A stretch of 64,000 nucleotides of DNA from Asaia sp. W19 (GCF_003994335.1 NZ_PNQZ01000064.1:19265-83264), one strand, 5' to 3'. Shown: positions 8,566-18,377, counted from the stretch's first letter. Translations and numbers: made by a program. The notes: generated from the letters alone by a model not told the origin.

Positions 8566-9522
8566 GTGACCCAGAGTTTCAAGACCGATCTGCTCGTCAT
8601 CGGTGCCGGGCCTGCGGGCTACACAGCCGCCATCTATGCGGCGCGTGCCAATCTCAAGCCGATTCTCGTGGCGGGGCTTCAGCCGGGTGGACAACTGACG
8701 ATCACCACCGATGTCGAGAATTATCCGGGATTTGCAGAGCCCGTTCAGGGTCCGTGGCTGGTCGAGCAGATGCGCCTTCAGGCCGAGCATGTCGGCACCG
8801 AGATGCATTATGACCTGATCACGGAATGCCGCCTCGATCAGAAGACCGACGATGGGTATTTCACTCTGACTGCGGATTCGGGCGCACGATATTTCGCGCG
8901 GACCGTCGTGATCGCCACGGGCGCCCAGGCGAAATGGCTTGGCCTTCCCTCCGAGGCCCGCCTGCAGAGCGGCGGCGTTTCGGCCTGTGCCACGTGCGAC
9001 GGGTTCTTCTATCGCGGGAAGAAGGTTGCCGTGATTGGCGGCGGGAATACGGCGGTGGAAGAGGCACTGTACCTGACCCACCATGCCGACCATGTCACGC
9101 TTATCCATCGACGGGACACACTGCGTGCCGAGCGCATCCTGCAGGATCGTCTTTTCGCCAATCCAAAGATCACCGTCTTGTGGAACCATGCGGTTGAGGA
9201 AATCCTGGGTGCGGGCAAGCCGGAAACCGTCTGTGGCGTTCGACTGCGCGACACGCAGTCAGGGGCGGAGCAGGAACTGGCTGTAGACGGCGTCTTCGTG
9301 GCCATTGGCCACAGCCCCAACACGGCACCGTTTCGCGACACCATTGCCTGTGATCCCGAGGGCTATATCATCACCGTACCAGGAAGCACTCAGACCTCCG
9401 TGCCGGGCGTATTCGCGGCAGGCGACGTGCAGGACAAGAAATTCAGACAGGCTATTACCGCGGCTGGCACCGGTTGTATGGCAGCGCTCGAGGCCGAGCA
9501 TCTACTGGCTGGACTTTCCTGA
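8566..9522 (+). CDS. trxB: Thioredoxin reductase
   Basis: 318 residues from the GTG at 8566, picked because a GAGGA site lies 9 bases upstream and the resulting N-terminus (MTQSFKTDLLVIGAGPAG) matches the family; an ATG at 8512 would add an unlikely 18-residue leader. FAD-binding GAGPAG at 13-18, redox-active Cys141-Ala-Thr-Cys144 followed by DGFF, NADPH-binding GGGNTAVEEA, and the C-terminal AGDVQD FAD motif. It reduces thioredoxin with NADPH in the cytoplasm. Single gene, divergent from the Lrp regulator. Confidence 0.96.
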   Translation: MTQSFKTDLLVIGAGPAGYTAAIYAARANLKPILVAGLQPGGQLTITTDVENYPGFAEPVQGPWLVEQMRLQAEHVGTEMHYDLITECRLDQKTDDGYFTLTADSGARYFARTVVIATGAQAKWLGLPSEARLQSGGVSACATCDGFFYRGKKVAVIGGGNTAVEEALYLTHHADHVTLIHRRDTLRAERILQDRLFANPKITVLWNHAVEEILGAGKPETVCGVRLRDTQSGAEQELAVDGVFVAIGHSPNTAPFRDTIACDPEGYIITVPGSTQTSVPGVFAAGDVQDKKFRQAITAAGTGCMAALEAEHLLAGLS

Positions 9523-9564
9523 GTCAAAGATCGTTATTTCTGCGTAAGATCCCCCGCATAAAAT

Positions 9565-9596
9565 GACTTGGCAGCGCCGTGGAATGCTGCCAAGTC
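9565..9596. other. Perfect 11-bp inverted repeat downstream of trxB
   Basis: GACTTGGCAGC (9565-9575) is repeated in inverse at 9586-9596 with a 10-base loop. It lies 42 bases past the trxB stop. No T run follows on the plus strand, although the minus-strand side is T-rich (CATTTTATG). It could be a weak terminator for trxB or an operator for the LysR gene that begins at 9696. Confidence 0.6.
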
Positions 9597-9695
9597 AGAG
9601 TGATCAAGATTGCATGACCGCATGGAACAGCGCAGGATACCGATCATGCGATGCCCCATTTTCGCGCGGTCGAAGACGAGCTCTAGGAAAGCCGC

Positions 9696-10586
9696 ATGGA
9701 CTGGGACAAACTGCGAATCTTCCATGCCGTTGCCGAGGCGGGGTCGTTTACCCATGCCGGAGATCGACTCAATCTGAGCCAGTCCGCCGTTTCCCGACAG
9801 ATTTCCGCGCTGGAAGAAACACTAAATGTGCCGCTCTTCCACCGTCATGCACGCGGTCTCATCCTGACCGAGCAGGGTGAGACACTCAACCATACGGTGC
9901 GGGAAGTCTTCTCGAAGCTGTCGCTGACCCAAGCCTATCTGAGCGAGAGCAAGGTCAAGGCGAAGGGCGAGCTCAAAATCACCACGACTTCAGGTTTCGG
10001 TCTCGGATGGCTGGCGCCGAGGCTACAGCGCTTCCTCGCACTCCATCCGGATATCGAGGTCAGCCTGATCATGGAGGATACGGATCTCGATCTCGGCATG
10101 AGAGAGGCCGACGTCGCCATCCGCATGCATCCGCCCAGGCAGGCCGATCTGATCCAGCGTCACCTCGCTAATTTTCCGATGCCCATTTATTCCAGCCAGG
10201 CCTATCTGGACCAGCATGGGATGCCCTTGAGCATTGCCGATCTGGCACAGCACCACCTGGTTGGATTTGCCGGACTTTCCCCGCCATTACCAGATGCCTT
10301 CTGGCTGCTGGATCTGGTGCGTCGCCAGACACATGGCTCACTGCGCAACAAGCTCGAGATCAACAGCTTTCCAGCGATAGCGACCGCTATTGCGCATGGT
10401 GCGGGCATAGGCTCACTCCCCACCTATCTCGCACAGGCGCATCCAGAGTTGGTGCGTATCCTGCCCCATGAGCCCGTGCCGACCGTCGAAGCCTTCTTCG
10501 TCTATCCGGAGGAGCTCAAGATGTCCAAGCGCATCACCGTCCTGCGCGATTTCCTGCTGAGCGAGATTCACCCGACCAAGCCCTGA
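9696..10586 (+). CDS. LysR-family transcriptional regulator
   Basis: 296 residues, the usual LTTR length. N-terminal winged helix: LRIFHAVAEAGSFTHAGDRLNLSQSAVSRQI, then ALEETLNVPLFHRHARGLILTEQG. The effector domain spans about 95-290 (GELKITTTSGFGLGWLAPRLQRF...). It resembles the GcvA/AmpR-like subgroup that lacks an obvious target here: neither neighbour is divergent from it, so the usual LysR clue to its regulon is missing. Convergent with ihfB. Confidence 0.94.
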   Translation: MDWDKLRIFHAVAEAGSFTHAGDRLNLSQSAVSRQISALEETLNVPLFHRHARGLILTEQGETLNHTVREVFSKLSLTQAYLSESKVKAKGELKITTTSGFGLGWLAPRLQRFLALHPDIEVSLIMEDTDLDLGMREADVAIRMHPPRQADLIQRHLANFPMPIYSSQAYLDQHGMPLSIADLAQHHLVGFAGLSPPLPDAFWLLDLVRRQTHGSLRNKLEINSFPAIATAIAHGAGIGSLPTYLAQAHPELVRILPHEPVPTVEAFFVYPEELKMSKRITVLRDFLLSEIHPTKP

Positions 10587-10613
10587 GACGACCCTCAGGG
10601 TCAAAGCTGTGCA

Positions 10614-10910
10614 TCAGGCGCTCTTGCGGCCCTGGTGATTCACGCGCTCGCGCAACTCCTTGCCCGCCTTGAAGAACGGTATCGTCTTCTCACCGACGGA
10701 AACGGTCGTACCTGTCCTGGGGTTACGACCCTGACGCGCATCACGCCGCTTCACCACAAAAGCACCGAAACCGCGTATCTCCACCCGATCACCTCTGGCA
10801 AGCGCTGAGGAGATTTCCGACAGAATGGTGTGGACGATCAGTTCGATATCGCGGGCGCTCAGATGAGGATGCGCTGCCGACAATTCGGCGATAAGTTCTG
10901 ATTTGGTCAT
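10614..10910 (-). CDS. ihfB: Integration host factor subunit beta
   Basis: 98 residues from the ATG at 10910 ([21 protein letters not shown]); the frame stays open further upstream but the IHF domain begins here. HU/IHF fold with the DNA-intercalating arm containing the conserved proline ([10 protein letters not shown]) and [13 protein letters not shown] before it. It pairs with the alpha subunit to bend DNA in the nucleoid. It follows sppA on the same strand at a 70-base distance, an order seen in many alphaproteobacteria. Confidence 0.95.
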   Translation of the reverse strand: MTKSELIAELSAAHPHLSARDIELIVHTILSEISSALARGDRVEIRGFGAFVVKRRDARQGRNPRTGTTVSVGEKTIPFFKAGKELRERVNHQGRKSA

Positions 10911-10980
10911 GATAAACTCTGTACGCTCGCGAAATCTGTAGGCAGGGCGATTCCGGCCCGCCCGTATCGGATCGGGACGG

Positions 10981-11925
10981 TTACCGTGGCAAAATCGCGA
11001 CCGCACCGTCAAGTTTCTGATAGGCTGTGATCTGTTCAATCGCCTCGGTCACGCCGGACCAGTCTCCGCCGAATTTGTGATAGACGCGTTCCCAGAAGAA
11101 TTTATCCGACTTGCGCAGAGGCAGCTCACGCACCGGGAGGTCCTTGCCGTTGGCAATCTGGGTCTTGAGCCACTGCGTCGCCTGCTCCTCATTGCCGATC
11201 TGATCGATCAGATGCAGTGGTACCGCCTGACGACCGGTATAGGGTCGGCCATCGGCCAGCTGGCGAATCTCGTCTACGGAACGATGGCGCCCTTTCGAAA
11301 CCATTGTGACGAACTGATCGAACAGATCATCGACGATTCCTTGTAACATCACCCGTCCCTCCGGCTTCAGCGCCACGAAAGGCTGAGACTGATCCTTCAT
11401 GGGGCCGGAGGTGATGGTGTCCGTTGTGACACCGATACGACCAAGCAGGGCCGATGCATCCGGGCGCACCATGATAACCCCAATTGAGCCCGTGATGGTG
11501 GAAGGATAGGCAAAAATGCGCTGGGCAGGAACTGCAATCATGTAGCCTGCCGACGCCGCGACGCCCTGCATCGAGACCGCAACAGGCTTGCGCGCGGCAA
11601 AAGCAGCGATAGCGTCATGAATGGCGACCCCGCCTGTCACACCGCCACCCGGGCTATCGATGACCAGAAGCAGACCCTGGATATGAGGATCCCTCCCGGC
11701 CCGGGCGATGGCATCAAGCTGCGGCTTCACCCGATCGCTGATGATTCCCTTGATTTCGAACCGTGCGATCGCATCCGCAGGCGGACCGGCGTGGCGCGGG
11801 GCGAACAGAACCCCGCAGGTCACGATCAGCGCTGCGATTGCAATGCCACGCCAAAGCAGAAGACGGCGGCGCTGCTGCGCGTAGACCAGGCGCAAATCAC
11901 CCTGCGGCTCGAGATTCTCTGCCAT
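10981..11925 (-). CDS. sppA: Signal peptide peptidase, S49 family (short SppA)
   Basis: 314 residues from the ATG at 11925, preceded by AGGAG; the extra upstream frame is excluded because it crosses the mucR terminator hairpin. One N-terminal membrane anchor (about 22-42), then the S49 domain: [12 protein letters not shown], nucleophile near Ser125 (GVAASAGYM) and general-base Lys near 177 ([10 protein letters not shown]). The family degrades cleaved signal peptides in the inner membrane with its active site on the periplasmic side. It precedes ihfB, probably in one transcript. Confidence 0.93.
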   Translation of the reverse strand: MAENLEPQGDLRLVYAQQRRRLLLWRGIAIAALIVTCGVLFAPRHAGPPADAIARFEIKGIISDRVKPQLDAIARAGRDPHIQGLLLVIDSPGGGVTGGVAIHDAIAAFAARKPVAVSMQGVAASAGYMIAVPAQRIFAYPSTITGSIGVIMVRPDASALLGRIGVTTDTITSGPMKDQSQPFVALKPEGRVMLQGIVDDLFDQFVTMVSKGRHRSVDEIRQLADGRPYTGRQAVPLHLIDQIGNEEQATQWLKTQIANGKDLPVRELPLRKSDKFFWERVYHKFGGDWSGVTEAIEQITAYQKLDGAVAILPR

Positions 11926-11950
11926 GACCCGATTCAGCTCCTGCAAATAA

Positions 11951-11984
11951 AAAAGGCAACTCATCACAGGATGAGTTGCCTTTT
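11951..11984 (-). terminator. Intrinsic terminator of mucR (symmetrical)
   Basis: A perfect 15-bp stem, AAAAGGCAACTCATC with GATGAGTTGCCTTTT, and a 4-base loop. Read on the minus strand the stem is followed by TTTTTTATTTG, so it ends the mucR transcript before sppA. It begins about 28 bases past the mucR stop. The flanking A and T runs make it potentially bidirectional, but no plus-strand gene leads into it. Confidence 0.93.
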
Positions 11985-12012
11985 CTGTCTCGTCTACAGG
12001 TTAAAAGCGTGA

Positions 12013-12504
12013 TTACGCCTTTTTTGCCCGACCGCGGCGGGCGGGACGCTCTTCACCCTCGGCGGATTCTTCGGTGGTTGCGCGAGGCGCGCTGTCAGCA
12101 CTGGCGTTGATCTTGCGACCCAAGCCGATTTCGCGAGCAAGATGCGAACGACGCTCTGCATAGTTGGGAGCCACGAGCGGGTAGTCGCTCGGAAGACCCC
12201 AGCGCTCACGATACTGCTCCGGCGTCATGCCGTAAGCGCTCTGCAGGTGGCGCTTCAGCATCTTCAGCTTCTTACCGTCTTCAAGGCAGACGATGTAGTC
12301 CGGGAAAACCGAACGCTTGATCGGCACGGCAGGCTGGGGACGCTCGGGCTCCGGCTCGGCCTGACCTGCGCCCTGAAGCGCATTGTATACTTGCTTGATC
12401 ATGCCGGGCAGGTCTTCGCCCGTCATCGGGTTATTGGCAACGTGAGAGGAAACGATCTGGGCGGTCAGTTCGAGAAGGGCCACATTGGTTTCAGATTCTG
12501 ACAT
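12013..12504 (-). CDS. MucR/Ros-family transcriptional regulator
   Basis: 163 residues. N-terminal oligomerisation helix region (about 1-45), then the MucR core at about 65-135: VCLEDGKKLKMLKRHLQSAYGMTPEQYRERWGLPSDYP, VAPNYAERRSHLAREIGLGR, and a low-complexity basic tail ending RRGRAKKA. These are heterochromatin-like AT-rich DNA binders that control surface polysaccharide, cell-cycle and virulence genes in alphaproteobacteria. The zinc-site position that is His in Ros appears as Tyr here (HLQSAY). Its upstream DNA is long and AT-rich, as expected of an autoregulated MucR gene. Confidence 0.95.
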   Translation of the reverse strand: MSESETNVALLELTAQIVSSHVANNPMTGEDLPGMIKQVYNALQGAGQAEPEPERPQPAVPIKRSVFPDYIVCLEDGKKLKMLKRHLQSAYGMTPEQYRERWGLPSDYPLVAPNYAERRSHLAREIGLGRKINASADSAPRATTEESAEGEERPARRGRAKKA

Positions 12505-13779
12505 TTATTTTCTCTTTGTTGAAGTTTAACTCTTTTAACTGGCTCTTTTATACCATCACTTTTGTGAGGTAAATAGGTTTAACGTTTTCTTCCATTGTTT
12601 TGACAATCTGACTCGTTTGTCGTTAAAGACCTCTCGAATTCACGACTTTTTGCCCTTTCCAGCAAGAATTTAATGCCTCTACCGGATGAAGACCTGTGTA
12701 ATTTTCAGAACACCTCGTCAAAACCCGTGAAAATACAATAGTTATCGATTGTAAAATTTCTACTAAATCGCGCTGCGCACGAGTTGATTTTCTCTCCATG
12801 TCGTCAGATTACAAAATTTTTCCCGGCGCTATAGATTAGCCTCACGATTTCCTTTTGAAAACATCCGATATCGGCCCCCTACGTCGTGGTGTTCGTTGAT
12901 AGCGGCAAGACCTCATTCCCCCAGCCCTCTCTGTAACCGGTTTGGTAACAATTGTTCCGACTCGGTTATCACGGGTTTTCATGATCGGGTCCTGGCGAGG
13001 ATCATAGCCGCTCTTTATGGCTACATTGTTGATTGGATCGATTTCATTGAGTGAACAGACCTTTAACAGAAGCTTTCTTTATAACTACCGATCCGCCGCA
13101 GCGTGGTTGAAATCAGCAATAGCGGCATCAACCTTGTCTCCCCGGTCAGAATTTGCGTGAAATTCCTCCAAAATGCCCCCTCTCAGGGCGCGGCCCAACG
13201 CCGCTGAACATGTGCGAGGAAGTATTGATACGCCGCCATTTCTGTATCTGGCCGCCCTCCCCGGGTTCGCTATCGTCATCTCAGATTACTTGGAGTTCCA
13301 TGACCATGCTTCACCCAGGGAGCATGCCTCGCGCGAAGACGGCGCCCCAGGAAACTTGACGCCCAATTCCGTTCAGCCGGACGGAGCTCGATATGAGAAT
13401 CAGCGCGATGCGCGCCCGGCGCCTCACCTAACCAGGAGGCGACACCCCGCATGCTATCGCGCGCGCGTCCTTGCAAGGATCGCCCCTGACGCCCTCCCTG
13501 AGACAGCCTGTGAAGATGACCGTGCATGACGATGCGGCGACTGAGCTTGAGCGGCGACGTTGGCCCGGCTCTGTCGACCCCATGCTTTCGCTTCACCCCA
13601 ACGCGCTCTGATCTGGCGTTTGGCTACAGCACAAGGCGCCTTCATATCCGACCGAAGGCCTGGCCTTACTGAATGTTAAGTTCGCACAGTGGCCTGGGCG
13701 CTTTTCTTGCAGTAGCCCGACTGCCATCATACTCGGCCCCGGCTCTTTTCGGCCTTCTGCAACGGTGTAAATCCCGCTC
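12505..13779. other. Long gene-free region between mucR and the FUSC exporter gene
   Basis: About 1.27 kb with no convincing gene on either strand. The mucR-proximal part (to about 12860) is visibly AT-rich with many T and A runs, suited to a MucR-controlled promoter. The remainder returns to normal GC. It contains a palindrome AACAATTGTT near 12946 and, at 13300-13489, three very short frames each preceded by a ribosome-binding-like sequence. I recognise no known RNA family in it. Confidence 0.6.
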
Positions 13780-15954
13780 GTGCCCGTCTGGCGTTCCCTC
13801 TCCCATCTGTTCAGCCTACCACTCCAGCCTGCCGGACGCCTCGCGTTCATGCCGCGTCGGGAGAAATGGGCGTGGCTTTATGCTCCGTCGCCCCAGGCGG
13901 TCGAATTTGCGCTGCGCAATACAATTGCGGCGCTGCTCGCTCTCGGCATCGCCATGTGGATGGAACTCGACAGTCCGATCTGGGCCACCATGACGGTATG
14001 GGCGGTCGCCCAGGGGACGCGTGGAGAGAGCCTTTCCAAGGCACGCTGGCGTATCGTGGGCACCGTGATTGGCGCCGTCGCTGCCATCGGGCTGTTCACA
14101 GTCTTTCCGCAGCAGCCTCTGCTCTTTTTCCTGACCCTGGCGCTCTGGATGGGGCTTTGCGCCGGCATCGCCACGTTCGTCAGTAATTTCAGGTCCTATG
14201 CCCTCGTACTCTCCGGCTATACCTGCGCCATCATCGCAATGGGCGCGGTCTATGACCCGGAGAACGTGTTCATGATCGCGGTCTCACGCTCGACCTATAT
14301 CGCCCTGGGCGTGCTCTGCGAGGCTGGGATGGGGCTCGTCTTCGCCACCAGTCAGGAACGTCACGCCAGACAGGCCGTGCGCAACAAGCTGCAGACCGCG
14401 CTCTCTCTGGTGTCGCTTTCGATCGCCGATATCCTGTCGGACGCAGCGACAACGCCGCGCAAGGCGCGCGAGCTTTTCGCCACCATTCTGCGTCTGAACA
14501 GCGAGATCGAATTCGCCGAGATCGAAATGGGTCCTCATGGACACGAGGGCGATCACGCCCGCGCCGCGCTGGCGGCCGTGTCCATTCTCCTTTCACGCGG
14601 TTTTGGCATGGCGGCACGACTGGCCGCGCTTGCCCACAGCCATGGCAGTTTTCGCGAGACGTCCCACCATGCCCAGATCTTTCTGCGCAGTCTCGAGTCG
14701 CGCCTGACTGGGCGTGAGCCCATACAGTCGATTCTGGGTGAGTTGCATCTGCTCATCGAGGAATGCCGGATCCATGCAGCCCCCTTCGTCCGATCCGATC
14801 AGGAGCCGGTTGTCGAGCTTGGTCCGGTCGATGAACGCGTGCTGCATGTGGCGCTGGGCGAATTGCTGAATGACCTGGAAATCGCAATCATCGAATATGA
14901 CGCCAGCACCCATCTGATCCCGGGCGACCGCTTCCATTTCAAGCTTCAGTCCCACCACGACCCGCGCAACGCGATCAATAACGGTCTGCGCGTGATGGCC
15001 GCCGTCTTGTTCACAGCCCTGGTCTGGGAGGTCACGGCCTGGCCCAACGGAACAGGCTTCATCTCGATGACAGCGCTGATCTGCGGGCTCTTCGCCACGC
15101 AGGAAAATCCGGTTCTCGGAACGACCACCTTCCTCAAGGGAACGCTCTGGTCCGTGGTGGCCGGAGGTATCCTGACCTTCATCTTCGTCCCGAAATTCGA
15201 CACCTATGAGATGTTCATCATGGCCTTTGGACCGGCCATGTTCATAGGCGGCCTCGCGCGGGTCAACGCCGCCACAGCGGGTGCAGCCGCGGCCTACGGG
15301 CTGCTCATGCCCAGTATGGTGGGCGTACAGAACCATCACCGTCTTGATGAGATCGCTTTCTATAACGGCGCAATGGCCACAGTCATGGCCGCCTCAGCCG
15401 CCGTGCTGGTGTTTCACACCTTCCTGCCATTCAACCCCCAATCGGAGCGCCTGAGATTGCGCCGTCAGATGCTGGACGAGTTGCGCGCGCTGTGCCACCT
15501 GCGCAAGGCACCCGAAACGCGCCAGTGGATCGGTCGCAATATCGACCGTTTTGCGCGCCTGATACGCCATGCTGGCCCGTCTCCCCTGCCCATCGTCGAG
15601 AGCTATCTGCAGGGCACGCTTGCAGTGATGACGATCGGGCTCAACGCCATCCGACTCCGCACATTGCTTGATCGCGAGCACCTGCCCGTTACGGCGCGTC
15701 GTCCCATCGAATTGCTGCTGGACCGCATGGAATATACCCGTGACAGACATGACCGACCCGCCCGCATCGCCGCAGCAGCCGTACGCCGGCTACGCGCACT
15801 CGATCGCACCGAGACGGATCTGGTCACGCGACTTGAGCTCATCCGTGGCATCTCCTATCTGGTGGTGATCCGCGATGAACTCGTCGCCAATGCGGCCTTC
15901 CTCGACGAAACCCATAAATTCACCAGCCATACAGTTCTGGAAACGCTGCGATGA
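13780..15954 (+). CDS. FUSC-family (AaeB/YccS-like) inner-membrane exporter
   Basis: Up to 724 residues. Two blocks of membrane segments (about residues 45-190 and 405-545) each followed by a soluble helical region, the duplicated FUSC layout seen in AaeB (aromatic acid efflux) and YccS. The first block has ALRNTIAALLALGIAMWMELDSPIWA and TVWAVAQGTRGESLSKARWRIVGT, a recognisable family stretch. The start is uncertain: GTG at 13780 or ATG at 13849, neither with a clear ribosome site. It overlaps the guanine deaminase gene by 4 bases, so the two are co-translated. Substrate unknown; an aromatic or purine-related acid is possible from the neighbour, but this is inference. Confidence 0.88.
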   Translation: MPVWRSLSHLFSLPLQPAGRLAFMPRREKWAWLYAPSPQAVEFALRNTIAALLALGIAMWMELDSPIWATMTVWAVAQGTRGESLSKARWRIVGTVIGAVAAIGLFTVFPQQPLLFFLTLALWMGLCAGIATFVSNFRSYALVLSGYTCAIIAMGAVYDPENVFMIAVSRSTYIALGVLCEAGMGLVFATSQERHARQAVRNKLQTALSLVSLSIADILSDAATTPRKARELFATILRLNSEIEFAEIEMGPHGHEGDHARAALAAVSILLSRGFGMAARLAALAHSHGSFRETSHHAQIFLRSLESRLTGREPIQSILGELHLLIEECRIHAAPFVRSDQEPVVELGPVDERVLHVALGELLNDLEIAIIEYDASTHLIPGDRFHFKLQSHHDPRNAINNGLRVMAAVLFTALVWEVTAWPNGTGFISMTALICGLFATQENPVLGTTTFLKGTLWSVVAGGILTFIFVPKFDTYEMFIMAFGPAMFIGGLARVNAATAGAAAAYGLLMPSMVGVQNHHRLDEIAFYNGAMATVMAASAAVLVFHTFLPFNPQSERLRLRRQMLDELRALCHLRKAPETRQWIGRNIDRFARLIRHAGPSPLPIVESYLQGTLAVMTIGLNAIRLRTLLDREHLPVTARRPIELLLDRMEYTRDRHDRPARIAAAAVRRLRALDRTETDLVTRLELIRGISYLVVIRDELVANAAFLDETHKFTSHTVLETLR

Positions 15955-17276
15955 CGCGCATTCTGCCCTCTCTTGCCCTGCGCGGCACCACCTTGCGCTT
16001 CGTAGGCAACCCGTTCGAGATGCCCCCTGAGGAGGCCCTCAGGGCCGAACCAGGCAGCGTGGTCGTGATCGAGAAAGGGCGCATCGCCGCTATCGGCGCC
16101 TGGGAGACGCTGCGCAGGACGTTACCTCCCGACATGACGGTCATCGATCACGGCGCCTGCCTGATCGGACCGGGATTCATCGACGCCCATGTGCATTATC
16201 CGCAATTCGGTGTCATCGCCTCCTATGGCGAACAATTGCTTTCCTGGCTCGAACGCTACGTTTTCCCCGAGGAGCACCGGTTTGCCGAGCCCGCCTATGC
16301 CCACCGGGTGGCCTCGATGTTCCTGGATACGCTGCTGACCCAAGGCACCACGACAGCCGCCGTCTATTGCACGGTCCATCCGGAATCGGTCGAGGCGTTC
16401 TTCACCGAGTCCCGGTCGCGCAATACACGCATGATCGCGGGGAAGGTGCTGATGGACCGCAACGCACCGGATTATCTGCGCGACACGGCTCGGAGCGGGT
16501 ACGACCAGTCCCACGCGTTGATCGAGAAATGGCATGGCAAGGGCCGCGCCCACTACGCCGTCACCCCACGTTTTGCTCCTACCAGCACGGAGGAACAGCT
16601 TGAACTGGCAGGCGCCCTGCTCGACACCGCACCCGATCTCTTCATGCAGACGCATCTTCTCGAGACTGTGCAGGAGGAGCTCTGGGTGCGTGCGCTCTTT
16701 CCCCATAGGCGCAGCTATCTGGACGTGTACGACAAGGCAGGACTCGTCCGCCCCAGAAGTATATTTGGCCACGCTGTCCACGTGACCGAGCAGGATCTCA
16801 CCCGCTGCGCCCATTCAGGGTGCACGCTCGCCCATTGCCCCACTTCGAATGCCTTTCTTGGCAGCGGAGCCTTTCGTCTTCTGGATGCCGTCAAGCGCGA
16901 TCGACCCGTTCATGTCGCCCTTGGCACGGATATTGGCGGTGGCAACAGCCTTTCGATGCTGCGCGTCATGAACGACGCGTACACGGCGGCACAGGCACAT
17001 GGAACCAGCCTGCATCCGGTTCAATCCTACTGGCTCGCGACGACGGGCGCCGCCAGAGCCCTCGGGCTCGATGCGCTGATCGGCCAGCTCGAGCCGGGTA
17101 TCGAGGCGGATCTCTGCGTGCTCGATCCCATGGCAACCCCGATCCTGCGTCAGCGCAGTGAGCGGGCCGAGAACGCCTCGGATCTTCTCTTCGCGCTTTC
17201 GATGCTCGGTGATGACCGGGCGATCGCCGCAACCTATGTCATGGGCGAGCGTCACAGATCCGTCTCCGCAGGCTGA
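15951..17276 (+). CDS. guaD: Guanine deaminase
   Basis: Converts guanine to xanthine and ammonia in purine salvage and catabolism. 441 residues, amidohydrolase fold. Zinc ligands: PGFIDAHVHYPQ (His80, His82), the MQTHLLE His, GHAVHV, and the Asp of GTDIGGG; the guanine deaminase hallmark HCPTSNAFLGSG is intact. C-terminal GIEADLCVLDP is typical. It starts in the ATGA overlap with the FUSC exporter stop. No xanthine dehydrogenase or purine permease is nearby. Confidence 0.94.
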   Translation: MTRILPSLALRGTTLRFVGNPFEMPPEEALRAEPGSVVVIEKGRIAAIGAWETLRRTLPPDMTVIDHGACLIGPGFIDAHVHYPQFGVIASYGEQLLSWLERYVFPEEHRFAEPAYAHRVASMFLDTLLTQGTTTAAVYCTVHPESVEAFFTESRSRNTRMIAGKVLMDRNAPDYLRDTARSGYDQSHALIEKWHGKGRAHYAVTPRFAPTSTEEQLELAGALLDTAPDLFMQTHLLETVQEELWVRALFPHRRSYLDVYDKAGLVRPRSIFGHAVHVTEQDLTRCAHSGCTLAHCPTSNAFLGSGAFRLLDAVKRDRPVHVALGTDIGGGNSLSMLRVMNDAYTAAQAHGTSLHPVQSYWLATTGAARALGLDALIGQLEPGIEADLCVLDPMATPILRQRSERAENASDLLFALSMLGDDRAIAATYVMGERHRSVSAG

Positions 17277-17384
17277 TTTCTCTCGCTGCCCTCAACCGGC
17301 GCGCCCGGGGCACGCTCGACCTTCCCCATCGCAGGCTCTGGACAAGCCCTGTCGATCGGTGAGGAAGAATGGGCTGTTCTGCGT

Positions 17385-18347
17385 TCAGATCATGCCGCGT
17401 GCAGCCAGCCAGTCATGATACCATAAGGGCCATTCAGCCGTAACGCGATCGGGCTCGCCCATACCGAAACCATGCCCGCCAGAGGAGAGACGGTGATAGG
17501 CCACAGACGTGCCGATCGCCTCGCAGGTCTCGGCCATCAACGCCGCATTATACGGGTTGGCGATGCGATCGTTATTGGCATGCGTCAGAAAGACAGGGGG
17601 GTAGCCTGGGGCCACATGGCTCTGGACGGACCAGAGCCGGGCCAGTGCCGGATCCGGATCTGTGCCCACCAAATCGCGATGCGTCGCAGTATGGTCATAG
17701 GGCTTTTCAAGCGTGATGACCGGATAGATCAGGGCAGCTCCTGCGGGGCGCACAGCCGGAGCGCCCAGAGCAAGCGATGCCAGCGGACCGGCTCCCTGCC
17801 AGTGGGTCGCGGTCATACCCATCAAATGTCCCCCGGCGGAAAATCCGAGCAGGGTAACGCGCGCAGGATCGATTCCTTCCGAGCGGGCGCGTTGCCCAAT
17901 CAGCGCAAGGGCGCGACGGGCATCCTGAAGCGGAGCAAGAGGACCCTCGCTCCATCCCTCACTCGGAAGGCGATAGACCAGCACGAAGGCCGTAATGCCG
18001 CGTGCCGTCAGCCAGCGCGCCGCCGGATAAGCCTCTCGCTGCATGCCGATACGCTGATAGCCTCCACCCGCCGCCACAAGAACGGCACTGCCATTGGGGC
18101 GTTCGGGCCGGAAGATTTCCAGGCGTGGCTCCGCGACATTATAGAGCGCTCCCGTCTTGGTAGCCTGTTCGACGCCCTTCGGCCCTCCGCCGCCTGGCGG
18201 TGCATCAGGCCAGAGCGCGACCTGTTCGGGCGCTTTCGGGCGGGAGGGTCCGTGACAGCCCGCTAAAGTCGCGACCGAGCCAAACAGGGTCGAAGCCAGC
18301 ATTCTCCGACGATCGATGCGCCTCGCCACAAACCTTTCGCTCGACAT
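17385..18347 (-). CDS. Alpha/beta-hydrolase (acetylxylan-esterase-like) lipoprotein
   Basis: 320 residues from the ATG at 18347, with AGGAG 8 bases upstream. The N-terminus is basic (RRIDRRRMLAS), then hydrophobic, ending in a lipobox LAGC (Cys31), so the product is probably a lipid-anchored envelope protein. Hydrolase motifs: VAAGGGYQRIG oxyanion region, GFSAGGH nucleophile, NNDRIA acid, and GGHGFG histidine. The closest known group is the BD-FAE/acetyl-xylan esterase type of carbohydrate esterases. Single gene, convergent with guaD. Confidence 0.88.
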   Translation of the reverse strand: MSSERFVARRIDRRRMLASTLFGSVATLAGCHGPSRPKAPEQVALWPDAPPGGGGPKGVEQATKTGALYNVAEPRLEIFRPERPNGSAVLVAAGGGYQRIGMQREAYPAARWLTARGITAFVLVYRLPSEGWSEGPLAPLQDARRALALIGQRARSEGIDPARVTLLGFSAGGHLMGMTATHWQGAGPLASLALGAPAVRPAGAALIYPVITLEKPYDHTATHRDLVGTDPDPALARLWSVQSHVAPGYPPVFLTHANNDRIANPYNAALMAETCEAIGTSVAYHRLSSGGHGFGMGEPDRVTAEWPLWYHDWLAARGMI

Positions 18348-18377
18348 GAGGCTGGCTCCTTCGCGTGCCGTCAGGCC

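Noticed and set aside
10581..10600. CCCTGAG/CTCAGGG inverted repeat across the LysR stop codon as a terminator
   Set aside because: Only 7 bp, no T run, partly coding; too weak to call.
13085..13779. A decayed gene or tRNA/tmRNA/SRP RNA in the mucR-FUSC gap
   Set aside because: I looked for tRNA arms, a tmRNA tag sequence and the SRP GGAAGGAAGCAGC core and found none.
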